Under the pieces are notes generated by a model. That model had not been told where the DNA came from and did no database searches. It saw nothing but the letters and a program-made list of their open reading frames with translations. A stretch of 64,000 bases of DNA from Pseudomonas sp. PB101. Lineage in GTDB: Bacteria; Pseudomonadota; Gammaproteobacteria; Pseudomonadales; Pseudomonadaceae. The position numbers and the translations under genes are program-made. The stretch is from positions 1 to 64,000 of the forward strand of contig NZ_RWIR01000053.1 of assembly GCF_009764265.1 (NCBI RefSeq), in the 5' to 3' direction. Below are positions 34,912-42,201 of this stretch, one piece after another. How positions within the stretch are numbered: the first letter of the stretch is position 1; each line of letters opens with the position of its first letter.

Positions 34912-36309
34912 TCACTCCTCTTCCCTGAGTGCGTTGATCCGCCCTGACTTTTCTGCCGCCAGCAGCGCGGCATGGTCTTTCGCATTCTGATTGGCATAGG
35001 CGATGGAAAACCTGCCGATGGCCTGGTCGAAGGAGTCCATCTTGCCCAGGTAGCCACTGATAAGCGCTGCATCCCCGGATTTGGCATGGGCACGGGCCAG
35101 GGTATGCCCGCACCACTCGGCGTACATCTTCATTCGTGCCGCGGAAATGCCTTCGATAGGGGCTGACATTTTCATGTCGCGCAACTGGCGCACAAAGAAA
35201 TGCCGGCCATTGTTGCCGCGTGTCCAGCCCAGAAAGATGTCGCTGGAGGACTGCATCAACCGCTGCCCCGTGACCACGCGCTGCCCCTGGTTTTCGTAGT
35301 CGCTGTTGCCTGCATAGGGCGCCAGTACCGAGGGACAGGCTTCCTTGAATTGCAGAAGCAGGGGGTGGTTTTCCGCAGAAAAGAACAGGCCGACGAAACA
35401 ATAGGTGCCGACGCTGCCGATGCCGACCGCTTTGACGGCAATGTCTTCGAGCCGGTAACGATCGAAGAGCACGCGTCGTTCATGGGACAGCGACAAACGA
35501 TAATCACGCAAGGCGGTACGGACCCGCTGCTTGAAGCCCTTTTCGTACACATGAAAAAGCACCGGCGGTTGGTCGATCAGGCGCCGTCGCCCGCCGACTT
35601 CGCTGCTGATCCTGGGGTAGAGGTAATCCCCCAAACGCAACTTCGCCTTTGCCACCAGTTGCTCACGAATTTTCCTGATTTGCGCATTGGGCGCCATGTC
35701 GATGATCGCCTGGGCATCGAGGCGGTCATACCAGACATCCAGCGGGCCCATTTTCGAGAATTTGCGCAGGCCCTCGCGGTAAGCACACACGCATCTGACG
35801 GCAATGCCCCGTGCCTCTTTGTCGGTGAGCCGGTTGTCGCGCGCGGCCACGACAAAACTGATGGCCAGGCGTTTGACATCCCATTCCCAAGGGGCAGGGA
35901 GGGTTTCGTCGAAATCGTTGATGTCGAAAATCAGATTGCGCTCAGGTGTGGCGAACAGCCCGAAGTTCATCAGGTGGCAATCGCCGCAGGCCTGCACCTC
36001 GATGCCAGTGGTCGGGGTAGTGGCCAGGTCATGCGCCATCAAACCCGCGGAACCGCGCAGAAAGGTGAACGGGCTGCGCAACATGCGCCCGTAGCGCAAC
36101 GGCACCAGGTTGGGCAGCCGGTAGCGGTTGGATTCTTCGAGCAGTTCGATAGGGTCGCGGTGTTTGCCTGGCGGTTTCCATTCGCGGTGAGCGGCATGGG
36201 GCAGGCGTTCGCGTAGTTGCTCACCGGCGAACAGGCGTTCCTTGCGCGAGAGAAAAACCGATTCGTCACCGGTGCCGTCGTCGGCAGACTTGCTTTTGCG
36301 GGGGGGCAT
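34912..36309 (-). CDS. DUF2252 protein
   Basis: A 465-residue cytoplasmic protein of the DUF2252 family, which resembles aminoglycoside-phosphotransferase/kinase folds but has no established activity. Family signatures include ACGDCHLMNFG (kinase-like HGD/N catalytic region), FDINDFDETLPAPWEWDVKRLA (a DFD-like metal-binding stretch) and VGIGSVGTYCFVGLF. The start at 36309 is fixed by AAAGGAG 6 bases upstream; an in-frame codon 6 residues earlier is not supported. It is oriented toward the SMR remnant and away from the membrane-protein gene at 37017. Function unknown. Confidence 0.88.
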   Translation of the reverse strand: MPPRKSKSADDGTGDESVFLSRKERLFAGEQLRERLPHAAHREWKPPGKHRDPIELLEESNRYRLPNLVPLRYGRMLRSPFTFLRGSAGLMAHDLATTPTTGIEVQACGDCHLMNFGLFATPERNLIFDINDFDETLPAPWEWDVKRLAISFVVAARDNRLTDKEARGIAVRCVCAYREGLRKFSKMGPLDVWYDRLDAQAIIDMAPNAQIRKIREQLVAKAKLRLGDYLYPRISSEVGGRRRLIDQPPVLFHVYEKGFKQRVRTALRDYRLSLSHERRVLFDRYRLEDIAVKAVGIGSVGTYCFVGLFFSAENHPLLLQFKEACPSVLAPYAGNSDYENQGQRVVTGQRLMQSSSDIFLGWTRGNNGRHFFVRQLRDMKMSAPIEGISAARMKMYAEWCGHTLARAHAKSGDAALISGYLGKMDSFDQAIGRFSIAYANQNAKDHAALLAAEKSGRINALREEE

Positions 36310-37016
36310 GTCCACTCCTTTGCTCAACGAAGGTTGACTCCCTCGGGCACAGGATCTGGTAATGCGACTGTTCCATCAGCCTTCAGGGCACGCCTGTACG
36401 GGTATTTCGGAAAGAGTCGAAGCAGTTGTTCAAGCGTAGCAGTTCCGTTCAGGGATGCTGTATTGCCAGCATGGACTTGGCGCGACGGCGAGCGGGGTAA
36501 AATTCGCTGTTTGCAAGGTCAGATTGAGTGAGTTCCGTGGGAAATCCGCATTTTTTTTCGGCCTGAAAAATGAAACGTTTCAGCCCCATGGGACGGCGGT
36601 TTCGGCCAATGAAACCGGGCTTGCGAGGGCTTGGATGGAGTACCGTCTGTCGAGGTTTTTGTTCGAAAAATGAACGATCGGGATATGCTGGGCTCTGATC
36701 TACCAGCAGGCGGATCCTTGGAGCTTCGCACTGCACTCCCTAGTAACCAAGAAAAAAAATGGACGAATACCTCATCTGCATTGAATGGAATGCTCATGGG
36801 GATTTTTTTTACCTGAGACCTGGAGTGATAGTATGTTGTCATCACTGACTCGCTGGTCGAGTCGCTCTCTCTTGTACGGGTAATACCCAACTATTCTAGT
36901 TGCTTTAATTCTAGTTGCTTTAATCAATGTGAGTTTGATTGTGCAGGCGTGATTAATCATTTCGCGTGCCTGGGGCATGGTCAATTCACACTGCCGCAAT
37001 AAGTGGAGATGTAATC
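36310..37016. other. AT-richer gap of about 700 bp with a 15-bp tandem repeat
   Basis: No convincing gene: all frames over 60 codons lack ribosome binding sites and recognisable domains. The right half has lower GC than neighbours. It contains homopolymer runs (A8, T8), and two exact adjacent copies of TTCTAGTTGCTTTAA at 36894-36923. It must contain promoters for both flanking genes. Confidence 0.55.
36894..36923 (+). repeat. Exact 15-bp tandem duplication upstream of a membrane-protein gene
   Basis: TTCTAGTTGCTTTAA occurs twice head to tail (36894-36908, 36909-36923), 94 bp before the GTG start at 37017. It could be a promoter-element duplication or a regulator-binding site. No regulator is indicated. 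Confidence 0.75.
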
Positions 37017-37676
37017 GTGGATATTAATACAATGATCGGCCTTCTCGGCCAGAAAGAATCCATGGAGTTCATGCGTTTAGGAGTTGTATACGTACACTTG
37101 CTGGCTTGTTGCGTAGCCATTGGCCTGGTGTTTGCCAGCGATGTTGCAATGGTCAAGGACTTGTTGAAGGGCCGTGTGTCGTCCGGGCACGATAATGATC
37201 ATATGGCCAGTCTGCAGAAGTCTGTATCCAATGCGTTGCTGTTCTTGTGGATTACCGGCGCCGCGATCATAGGTATTGATTACCTTGATAAAGGAATGAC
37301 CTACTTTGCCAACCCTAAACTGCAAGCCAAAGTCATTATTGTCTTGTTGCTGACATTCAACGGCATGTTGTTGCACCGCTATGTATTGCCGGCAATGCTC
37401 AAGGCCGGTTCCTTGATTGATCTTCACGTCAATGTACGCATGTTTGCCCTGTTCTCTGGTGCACTGTCCGGCGTGTCCTGGTTGTATGCCGCCATGCTCG
37501 GTGTCGGTCGACCGCTGGCCTGGAAATACTCGCTCACCGAGTTGCTGATGGCCTACCCGGTGTTGATCATGCTCGGCTTTGCAATGATGTTGGCGCTGAC
37601 CCAGTGGGCCCGCAGCCGCAGCGCGGAAGCACCTGCCCAGGAGACTTGGCTGTTCGCCGGCATTCCTGCACGATGA
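37017..37676 (+). CDS. Integral membrane protein of unknown function
   Basis: A 219-residue protein with five or six membrane helices, for example VYVHLLACCVAIGLVFAS, ALLFLWITGAAIIGI, IIVLLLTFNGMLLH and LIMLGFAMMLALT. Histidines fall in or near helices (YVHLLAC, LLHRYVL), which could bind haem or metal, but no family could be named with confidence. The preferred start is GTG at 37017, with GTGGAGA 6-13 bases upstream; an ATG at 37032 is possible. It is followed by a strong rho-independent terminator at 37734, so it is probably monocistronic. It is downstream of an unusual AT-richer gap. Confidence 0.7.
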   Translation: MDINTMIGLLGQKESMEFMRLGVVYVHLLACCVAIGLVFASDVAMVKDLLKGRVSSGHDNDHMASLQKSVSNALLFLWITGAAIIGIDYLDKGMTYFANPKLQAKVIIVLLLTFNGMLLHRYVLPAMLKAGSLIDLHVNVRMFALFSGALSGVSWLYAAMLGVGRPLAWKYSLTELLMAYPVLIMLGFAMMLALTQWARSRSAEAPAQETWLFAGIPAR

Positions 37677-37733
37677 GCGGACGTCAGTCCAGGTAAGGAC
37701 GGCTCCAGCCGTTTGCACCTTTGAAACATCGGA

Positions 37734-37757
37734 CCCCCTCCATGCGAGGGGGTTTTT
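37734..37757 (+). terminator. Rho-independent terminator
   Basis: CCCCCTC (37734-37740), a CATGC loop and GAGGGGG (37746-37752) form a perfect 7-bp stem followed by five T bases. It ends the transcript of the membrane protein at 37017. Confidence 0.92.
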
Positions 37758-37960
37758 GTTTGTGCGGCCGATGGTTGTCCGTTCAGCCCCTGGCTCGATG
37801 GTTACCTTGGCCTGGTGGACCACCACGGTCGTTCGGTTTGCAGTGTCCGCAGCGGCGCGGGTTGCAGGGGAGGGCAGCCACGTCAGCCTCGAACTGCCGC
37901 TCATCGCCAAGGCATAAAATAATCTTTGACATCATCGGGGCTTTGGCTGAATATTCATCC

Positions 37961-37972
37961 ATCGCATGCGAT
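37961..37972. promoter_or_regulatory. Candidate operator, palindrome ATCGCATGCGAT
   Basis: A perfect 12-bp palindrome 54 bp before the ohr-like stub. It shares the TCGCAT/ATGCGA character of sites before the two ohr genes, so it may be a relic OhrR-type site. Confidence 0.4.
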
Positions 37973-38025
37973 CGAGTCGAGTGCGATAACAAACAAAAAC
38001 AACTTTGCCGTTTGGAGATTCAGCC

Positions 38026-38121
38026 ATGAACACCGGAAGCCGCCGCACCATGTTGATCGCTACCGCTCAAGCTTCCCATGGCCACAACGGCAACAACTGG
38101 ATCGTTGGACAGGCCCATTGA
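38026..38121 (+). pseudogene. Degraded N-terminal stub of a third ohr copy
   Basis: A 31-codon frame with GGAG upstream. Its middle, GHNGNN, and the DNA CACAACGGCAAC match the start regions of the two intact Ohr proteins (GHNGNLDI), at a comparable distance from the start codon. After this it diverges and stops, so no cysteine or fold remains. It may also be an unrelated small peptide, but position upstream of ohr genes and similar upstream sequence favour a remnant. Confidence 0.5.
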
Positions 38122-38157
38122 GCACTGTTGTTTTTTTAATGTCACATACATCGCATC

Positions 38158-38168
38158 CGATATGATCG
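38158..38168. promoter_or_regulatory. Candidate OhrR operator before the first ohr
   Basis: CGATATGATCG, an 11-base inverted repeat (CGAT/ATCG, 3-base centre), lies 29 bp before the ohr start. The same motif with one centre change, CGATATCATCG, lies before ohrR at 39237. Confidence 0.55.
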
Positions 38169-38197
38169 CACGAACTTTAAACCCTGAGGAAATCACC

Positions 38198-38638
38198 ATG
38201 AGCAAGATCGAAAAAGTACTGGCAACCGGCAAAACCCACACCACTCGTAGCGCTGTCGGCGGTCACAACGGCAACCTCGATATCGAACTGTCGTCACCGG
38301 GTTCCACTCAACCGGCCCACGTCTTTGCCGCTACCCAGCCGCACCCGAAAGCCGAGCAACTGTTCGCCGGGGCCTGGTCGGCCTGCTACACCGCGGCAGT
38401 GGGGCTGGTGGCGGGGGAGCGCAACATCGTGTTGCCGGCGGACATGGCCGTCGACATAGAAGTGGACCTGGGCCAGACTGGTGCGGCCTATTTCCTTCAG
38501 GCCCGACTGACCCTGCGAGTGCCTGGGCTGGCACACGATGTCGCGACTGAACTGGCGTACATCGCCGACTCCATTTGCCCTTACTCCAAAGCCACACGCG
38601 GCAATATCGACGTTGCCCTGAACGTGATTACGGCGTGA
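38198..38638 (+). CDS. ohr: Organic hydroperoxide resistance protein, Ohr/OsmC family
   Basis: A 146-residue cytoplasmic thiol peroxidase that reduces organic (lipid) hydroperoxides. Both catalytic cysteines are in place: C63 in WSACYTAAVG and C127 in SICPYSKATRGN. The family's QLFAGAWSAC and GNIDVALNV patterns are present. ATG 38198 follows GAGGAAA. Length matches Ohr (about 142). It is the first of two tandem intact paralogues, followed by ohrR, and is preceded by a candidate operator at 38158. Reduced OhrR would repress it and peroxide would derepress it, by family knowledge. Confidence 0.93.
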   Translation: MSKIEKVLATGKTHTTRSAVGGHNGNLDIELSSPGSTQPAHVFAATQPHPKAEQLFAGAWSACYTAAVGLVAGERNIVLPADMAVDIEVDLGQTGAAYFLQARLTLRVPGLAHDVATELAYIADSICPYSKATRGNIDVALNVITA

Positions 38639-38660
38639 TGCCCGCAAGCACCACTAACGT

Positions 38661-38683
38661 CGTATGCGATGCAAACGCATACG
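38661..38683. promoter_or_regulatory. Candidate operator before the second ohr
   Basis: CGTATGCG (38661-38668) and CGCATACG (38676-38683) form a perfect 8-bp inverted repeat with a 7-base centre. It lies 33 bp before the second ohr start, a good position for a repressor. Confidence 0.55.
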
Positions 38684-38716
38684 TCCATAACTGATTGTAA
38701 TCCTGAGGGAATCATC

Positions 38717-39169
38717 ATGAGCAAGATCGAAAAAGTACTGGCCAGCGGCAAAACCCACACCACTCATAACAGTGCAGGCACCACGTCGCGCGGGCATAAC
38801 GGCAACCTCGACATTGTGCTGTCGTCACCCGGCAGCGACACACCGGCACATGTGCTGACCGCCGTGCAGCCGCACCCGAAAGCCGAGCAACTGTTCGCCG
38901 GAGCGTGGTCGGCCTGCTACATCGCAGCGGTGGGCCTGGCCGCCCAGCAAATGAAGGTGATGCTGCCGACCGACACGGCCGTCGACATTGAAGTCGATCT
39001 GGGCCAGACCGGCGCGGCTTACTTCCTCCAGGCCCGGCTGACGTTGCGCGTGCCAGGGCTGGAGCAGGGCGTGGCAACCGAGTTGGCGCACAACGCCGAT
39101 GCAATCTGCCCGTACTCCAAGGCCACGCGCGGCAACATCGATGTCGCCATCAACGTCCTGACGGCATGA
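38717..39169 (+). CDS. ohr: Second Ohr/OsmC-family peroxide resistance protein
   Basis: A 150-residue paralogue of the preceding gene. It shares MSKIEKVLA.GKTHTT at the start and QLFAGAWSACY in the body, and keeps both catalytic cysteines (C67, C131). It differs by a short insertion near residue 20 (GTTSR) and many substitutions between residues 40 and 125. The pair is therefore an old tandem duplication, not an assembly artefact. GAGGGA lies 7 bases upstream of the ATG. It is separated from the first copy by 78 bp with its own candidate operator. It may act on different peroxides or under different control. Confidence 0.92.
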   Translation: MSKIEKVLASGKTHTTHNSAGTTSRGHNGNLDIVLSSPGSDTPAHVLTAVQPHPKAEQLFAGAWSACYIAAVGLAAQQMKVMLPTDTAVDIEVDLGQTGAAYFLQARLTLRVPGLEQGVATELAHNADAICPYSKATRGNIDVAINVLTA

Positions 39170-39184
39170 CCCACTGCCCGGCCA

Positions 39185-39210
39185 GCTCACCGGGGATTTC
39201 CCCGGTGAGC
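39185..39210. terminator. Strong stem-loop after the second ohr
   Basis: GCTCACCGGGG pairs exactly with CCCCGGTGAGC across an ATTT loop (11-bp stem). It is 16 bp after the ohr stop. A clear U-tract is lacking, so it may stabilise mRNA or act with Rho. Confidence 0.75.
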
Positions 39211-39236
39211 CGGCCGCCGGTGTTTATACGCACTTC

Positions 39237-39247
39237 CGATATCATCG
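39237..39247. promoter_or_regulatory. Candidate OhrR autoregulatory operator
   Basis: CGATATCATCG, a CGAT/ATCG inverted repeat, lies 50 bp before the ohrR start. It repeats the 38158 site except for its middle base. Confidence 0.55.
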
Positions 39248-39297
39248 CGTACGACGTATAGTCTCAGCCTGGCACGACTGACCCAAGAGAAACGTCC

Positions 39298-39756
39298 ATG
39301 AAAAATACCGACAAGACATCCGCCCTGGATCTCAAACTCACCGACTTCCTGTGTTTTGCGGTCTATTCCACCAACCTGGCGTTCGGCAAGGCCTACAAGC
39401 CGATGCTCGAACGGCTCGGCCTGACCTATACGCAATACATCACCCTGGTTGCGCTGTGGGAGGAGGACAACCAGACCGTTGGCAGCCTCGGCGAAAAGCT
39501 GTTCCTGGAATCCAACACCCTCACGCCGATCCTCAAGAAGCTGGAAGCGATGGGGTATCTGCTGCGCCAGCGCGACCCGGAGGACGAACGCCAGGTGCGG
39601 ATCAATCTCACGACAGAGGGGCGAAAATTGCGTGAAGGCCTGAGTGAAGACGGCTTCCCGCAAACCGGTCTGGATCCCGACGACTTCGTGCAAATGCAAA
39701 AAGCCATCGTGAAGTTGCGCGGTAATCTCATCCGCACCACGAAAGACCGGGACTAA
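39298..39756 (+). CDS. ohrR: MarR-family peroxide-sensing repressor, OhrR type
   Basis: A 152-residue dimeric winged-helix regulator. The N-terminal reactive cysteine of OhrR is present in LCFAVYSTN (C19). The winged-helix core includes LTYTQYITLVALWEEDNQTVGSLGEKLFLES, LTPILKKLEAMG and the wing RQRDPEDERQVRI. Its place after two ohr genes and the shared motif at 38158 and 39237 support control of them. Oxidation of the cysteine would release DNA. It ends 3 bp before the convergent lactate permease. Confidence 0.9.
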   Translation: MKNTDKTSALDLKLTDFLCFAVYSTNLAFGKAYKPMLERLGLTYTQYITLVALWEEDNQTVGSLGEKLFLESNTLTPILKKLEAMGYLLRQRDPEDERQVRINLTTEGRKLREGLSEDGFPQTGLDPDDFVQMQKAIVKLRGNLIRTTKDRD

Positions 39757-39759
39757 GCG

Positions 39760-41205
39760 CTATCCAGTCCATCCACCGAGCAACACGGCCCCAAACGCAA
39801 CCAGCGCGGTATTGAGACAGACCAGTGCGAAGCCAAACCTCACCAGTTCGCTTTCTTCCCGGGCCTGGGTTTTGGCCAGCCCCAGGATCAGCATGACGAT
39901 CGACAGCGATCCCAGTGCCGCGTGGCCTGCCGAACTGTTCTGTACCGCTGCCAGCAACAGGCGCGAGGACTCGGGCAACATGGCGATAGCGGGCATGAAA
40001 ATCGCGTTGCCGCCCACATTCGACCCGGTCATGTAGCCTGACAGGGCGCCCAGCAGGGCCACCAGCGATGTCGCGGCGCTGGGCGAAAGCCCCGCGAGCA
40101 ATTGCATCAAGCCCGCCAGGAAGCCTGCCTTCACCATCATCTGCGACATCGCCAGAAAGAACAAAATGGTCAACAGCGGCCGCTTCGCGCGCGCGGCCAA
40201 CGCGGCAGGCACGCTGACCTCGGGGGCTGTCCGGCCTCGCGTGTAAAACGCCAGCCCGGCCAGCAGCAACAGCAGGGCCAGCCCGGGCGAGGCCAATGGT
40301 TTCCAGCTGACTTGTGCGCCCTGTACGACCCAGAGGTCCTGCCAGGCGGTGAACGTCCACAGCAGTTTCAGCGCGACAATGCAGACAATCAGCACCAGAT
40401 AGGGCCATGCCTGACGCGGCCAGTGCACCGCACCGCGCTCGCTGAGGCGCAAACGCCACAACCCGACAGAGAGTACGGCGGAGGCCGTCACCAGGCCCGC
40501 GGCAACGCCGGCAACTTCCGGCCCCAGCCAGCGACTGGCACTGTAGAGCACTCCGACAAACAGCAGCCAGCAAGCGCCCAGCGTCCTCCATTCGCGCCAC
40601 TCACGAACACCGGCCAGAAACAGCGACAGCGCACCGAGGGCCAGGAATACCGGTGCGCTGGTCAGTGCCGAGGTCGCCGCCAGCGCGCTGGCGTCCAGGT
40701 GAGCCAGCGAGGCGCCGATGACCGATGCCAGCCCCAGCGTTCCCCACGGCATGATCGCCATGCCGGCCAGCGCAATGCGCAGTGCGGCCCTGCGCTCGAA
40801 CAGGCTGAGCAGCAGGGGCACTGTCGCGATCAACGACACACCGAAGCCGGTCATCGCTTCCAGCAACGGCGCCAATCCGAGGACGATGAACACCACCTGG
40901 TCGCCACGCCGCAGGCCCAGCGAATTCACCCACTGGCTGACCGCCAGGTTGATGCCCAGGCGCTCGATGTAAATCACGAAGGCCAGGCCCGGCACGATCA
41001 CGAAGGCCGTACTGGCGAACAGCACGGCCGTATCTTGAGCGGCGGCCAGCATACTGCCCGGGTGCCACGCGTCGGCAGCGCCGGCGAGCCAAAGCACCAC
41101 GACCAGCAAAGTGCCGGCGATAGCGGCGTGAACGGGTGGCCGGCGCAGCACGACAAGCATGGCCGTGACCAACAGCACAGGGGAGAGATGAAACAGCGCG
41201 AGCAT
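39760..41205 (-). CDS. LctP-family L-lactate permease
   Basis: A 481-residue inner-membrane transporter with about 12 helices. The LctP/GlcA family signature TGFGVSLIATVPLLLSLF appears near residue 120, followed by GTLGLASVIGASLA. Residues around GYMTGSNVGGNAIFMPAIA and SSAGHAALGSLSIV are also family-like. Members take up lactate or glycolate with protons; it is shorter than E. coli LldP (about 551), so substrate is not certain. It is divergent from an Lrp-type regulator at 41337, with a candidate operator in the 131-bp gap. No lactate dehydrogenase gene is adjacent. Confidence 0.85.
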   Translation of the reverse strand: MLALFHLSPVLLVTAMLVVLRRPPVHAAIAGTLLVVVLWLAGAADAWHPGSMLAAAQDTAVLFASTAFVIVPGLAFVIYIERLGINLAVSQWVNSLGLRRGDQVVFIVLGLAPLLEAMTGFGVSLIATVPLLLSLFERRAALRIALAGMAIMPWGTLGLASVIGASLAHLDASALAATSALTSAPVFLALGALSLFLAGVREWREWRTLGACWLLFVGVLYSASRWLGPEVAGVAAGLVTASAVLSVGLWRLRLSERGAVHWPRQAWPYLVLIVCIVALKLLWTFTAWQDLWVVQGAQVSWKPLASPGLALLLLLAGLAFYTRGRTAPEVSVPAALAARAKRPLLTILFFLAMSQMMVKAGFLAGLMQLLAGLSPSAATSLVALLGALSGYMTGSNVGGNAIFMPAIAMLPESSRLLLAAVQNSSAGHAALGSLSIVMLILGLAKTQAREESELVRFGFALVCLNTALVAFGAVLLGGWTG

Positions 41206-41311
41206 GCAGGGATATCCTGTGTGAGTTCACTTCCAGGGCTGCGAATGCAGACCGTTGGCAAGATAATATTTCTCACGACTGGATAAAGGGTCGCAGTTTT
41301 CTGCTAGTTTT

Positions 41312-41326
41312 CGAGAAAATTTCTCG
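41312..41326. promoter_or_regulatory. Candidate Lrp-type operator, palindrome CGAGAAAATTTCTCG
   Basis: A perfect 7+1+7 inverted repeat 10 bp before the regulator's ATG and 107 bp before the permease start. Its AT-rich centre resembles Lrp/AsnC sites. A TTTCTC half also occurs near 41269. Confidence 0.65.
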
Positions 41327-41336
41327 CGGACCCATC

Positions 41337-41825
41337 ATGGTAAAACAAGACGCTGCATCGCAATCGCTGGATAAATTCGACCGCGCAATCCTCGACCTCG
41401 TCCAGCGCGACAACACCCTGCCGCTGCGCCTGATGGCCGAGCAGGTCAATCTTTCCACGGCCGCGGTGCAGCGGCGCATCAAGCGGATGCAGGAGACGGG
41501 CGTCATCACGGGCAATATCGCCATCGTCGATCCCACCGCCGTGGGGCGCCCGATCACGATCATTGTGGAAGTGATGACCGAGCGCACCAGCCTGGCGGAG
41601 CTCGAAGCGATGAAGGCCCACTTCGCGGTGCCTGAAGTTCAGCAGTGCTACTACGTTACCGGCGAAGTGGACTTCGTCCTGGTGCTGACCGTCGCCAGCA
41701 TGCAGGAATACCAGGCGTTGGCGCGGCGCCTGTTCGCCGAAAACGCCAATGTGACCTGGTTCAAGACCATCGTGGCGCTGGACCGGGTGAAGGTCGGGCT
41801 GGCTGTGCCGGGTACGCCAGGCTGA
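41337..41825 (+). CDS. Lrp/AsnC-family transcriptional regulator
   Basis: A 162-residue regulator with an N-terminal helix-turn-helix (residues about 12-60: LDKFDRAILDLVQRDNTLP, LAEQVNLSTAAVQRRIKRM-like) and a C-terminal RAM/ligand-binding domain (VQQCYYVTGEVDFVLVLTV, residues about 75-155). It is divergent from the permease and most likely controls it. The start is a simple ATG with a weak ribosome binding site, close to the palindrome at 41312, so autoregulation is plausible. The ligand is unknown, perhaps an amino acid or lactate-related compound. Confidence 0.9.
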   Translation: MVKQDAASQSLDKFDRAILDLVQRDNTLPLRLMAEQVNLSTAAVQRRIKRMQETGVITGNIAIVDPTAVGRPITIIVEVMTERTSLAELEAMKAHFAVPEVQQCYYVTGEVDFVLVLTVASMQEYQALARRLFAENANVTWFKTIVALDRVKVGLAVPGTPG

Positions 41826-42201
41826 ACGCTGGTGCAATAGCGCCCACAAGGTTGGCGCTATCTACCTTTAGTCTGACACCGCCCCCGATTCCGGTGTGAT
41901 TTTCCCCACAAGCGGGGTGGCATTCCCCAACCGTATTCGCACGTGCATTGCTCGGCACTGCAACTCTTGATGAATGTTTGCGGGGGTGTTCCGGTCGTCG
42001 CACATATTTTGTTACATCGATGGCAGAGTAATTGCTCAGTGAGCTTGTCCCGTTCATCGAAGGTGCAGATTCGGCAAGCTGAGGAGCTGCAGGTACCTGG
42101 TTGAGTGATTGCCCGTAACCATCGGTTTGCATCACCCGATGCCCTTGGATACTCAATGCAAGTGCTGCAGTCATCCTCTGCCACCGGTCAGGGGAAAACT
42201 T
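41826..42201. other. Gap with a weak stem-loop
   Basis: About 376 bases without a gene. ATAGCGCC (41837-41844) and GGCGCTAT (41854-41861) form a stem that may end the Lrp transcript. I see no FNR/ANR-type box before the cytochrome gene, nor another clear feature. Confidence 0.5.

Larger units (their letters stand above)
37677..38025. other. Gap with the membrane-gene terminator and a palindrome
   Basis: About 349 bases. It holds a terminator at 37734-37757 and the palindrome at 37961-37972, described separately. I see no gene before the small ohr-like stub at 38026. Confidence 0.55.

Noticed and set aside
38198..39169. ohr duplication as an assembly error
   Set aside because: The two copies differ widely at the nucleotide and protein level and have different upstream sites.
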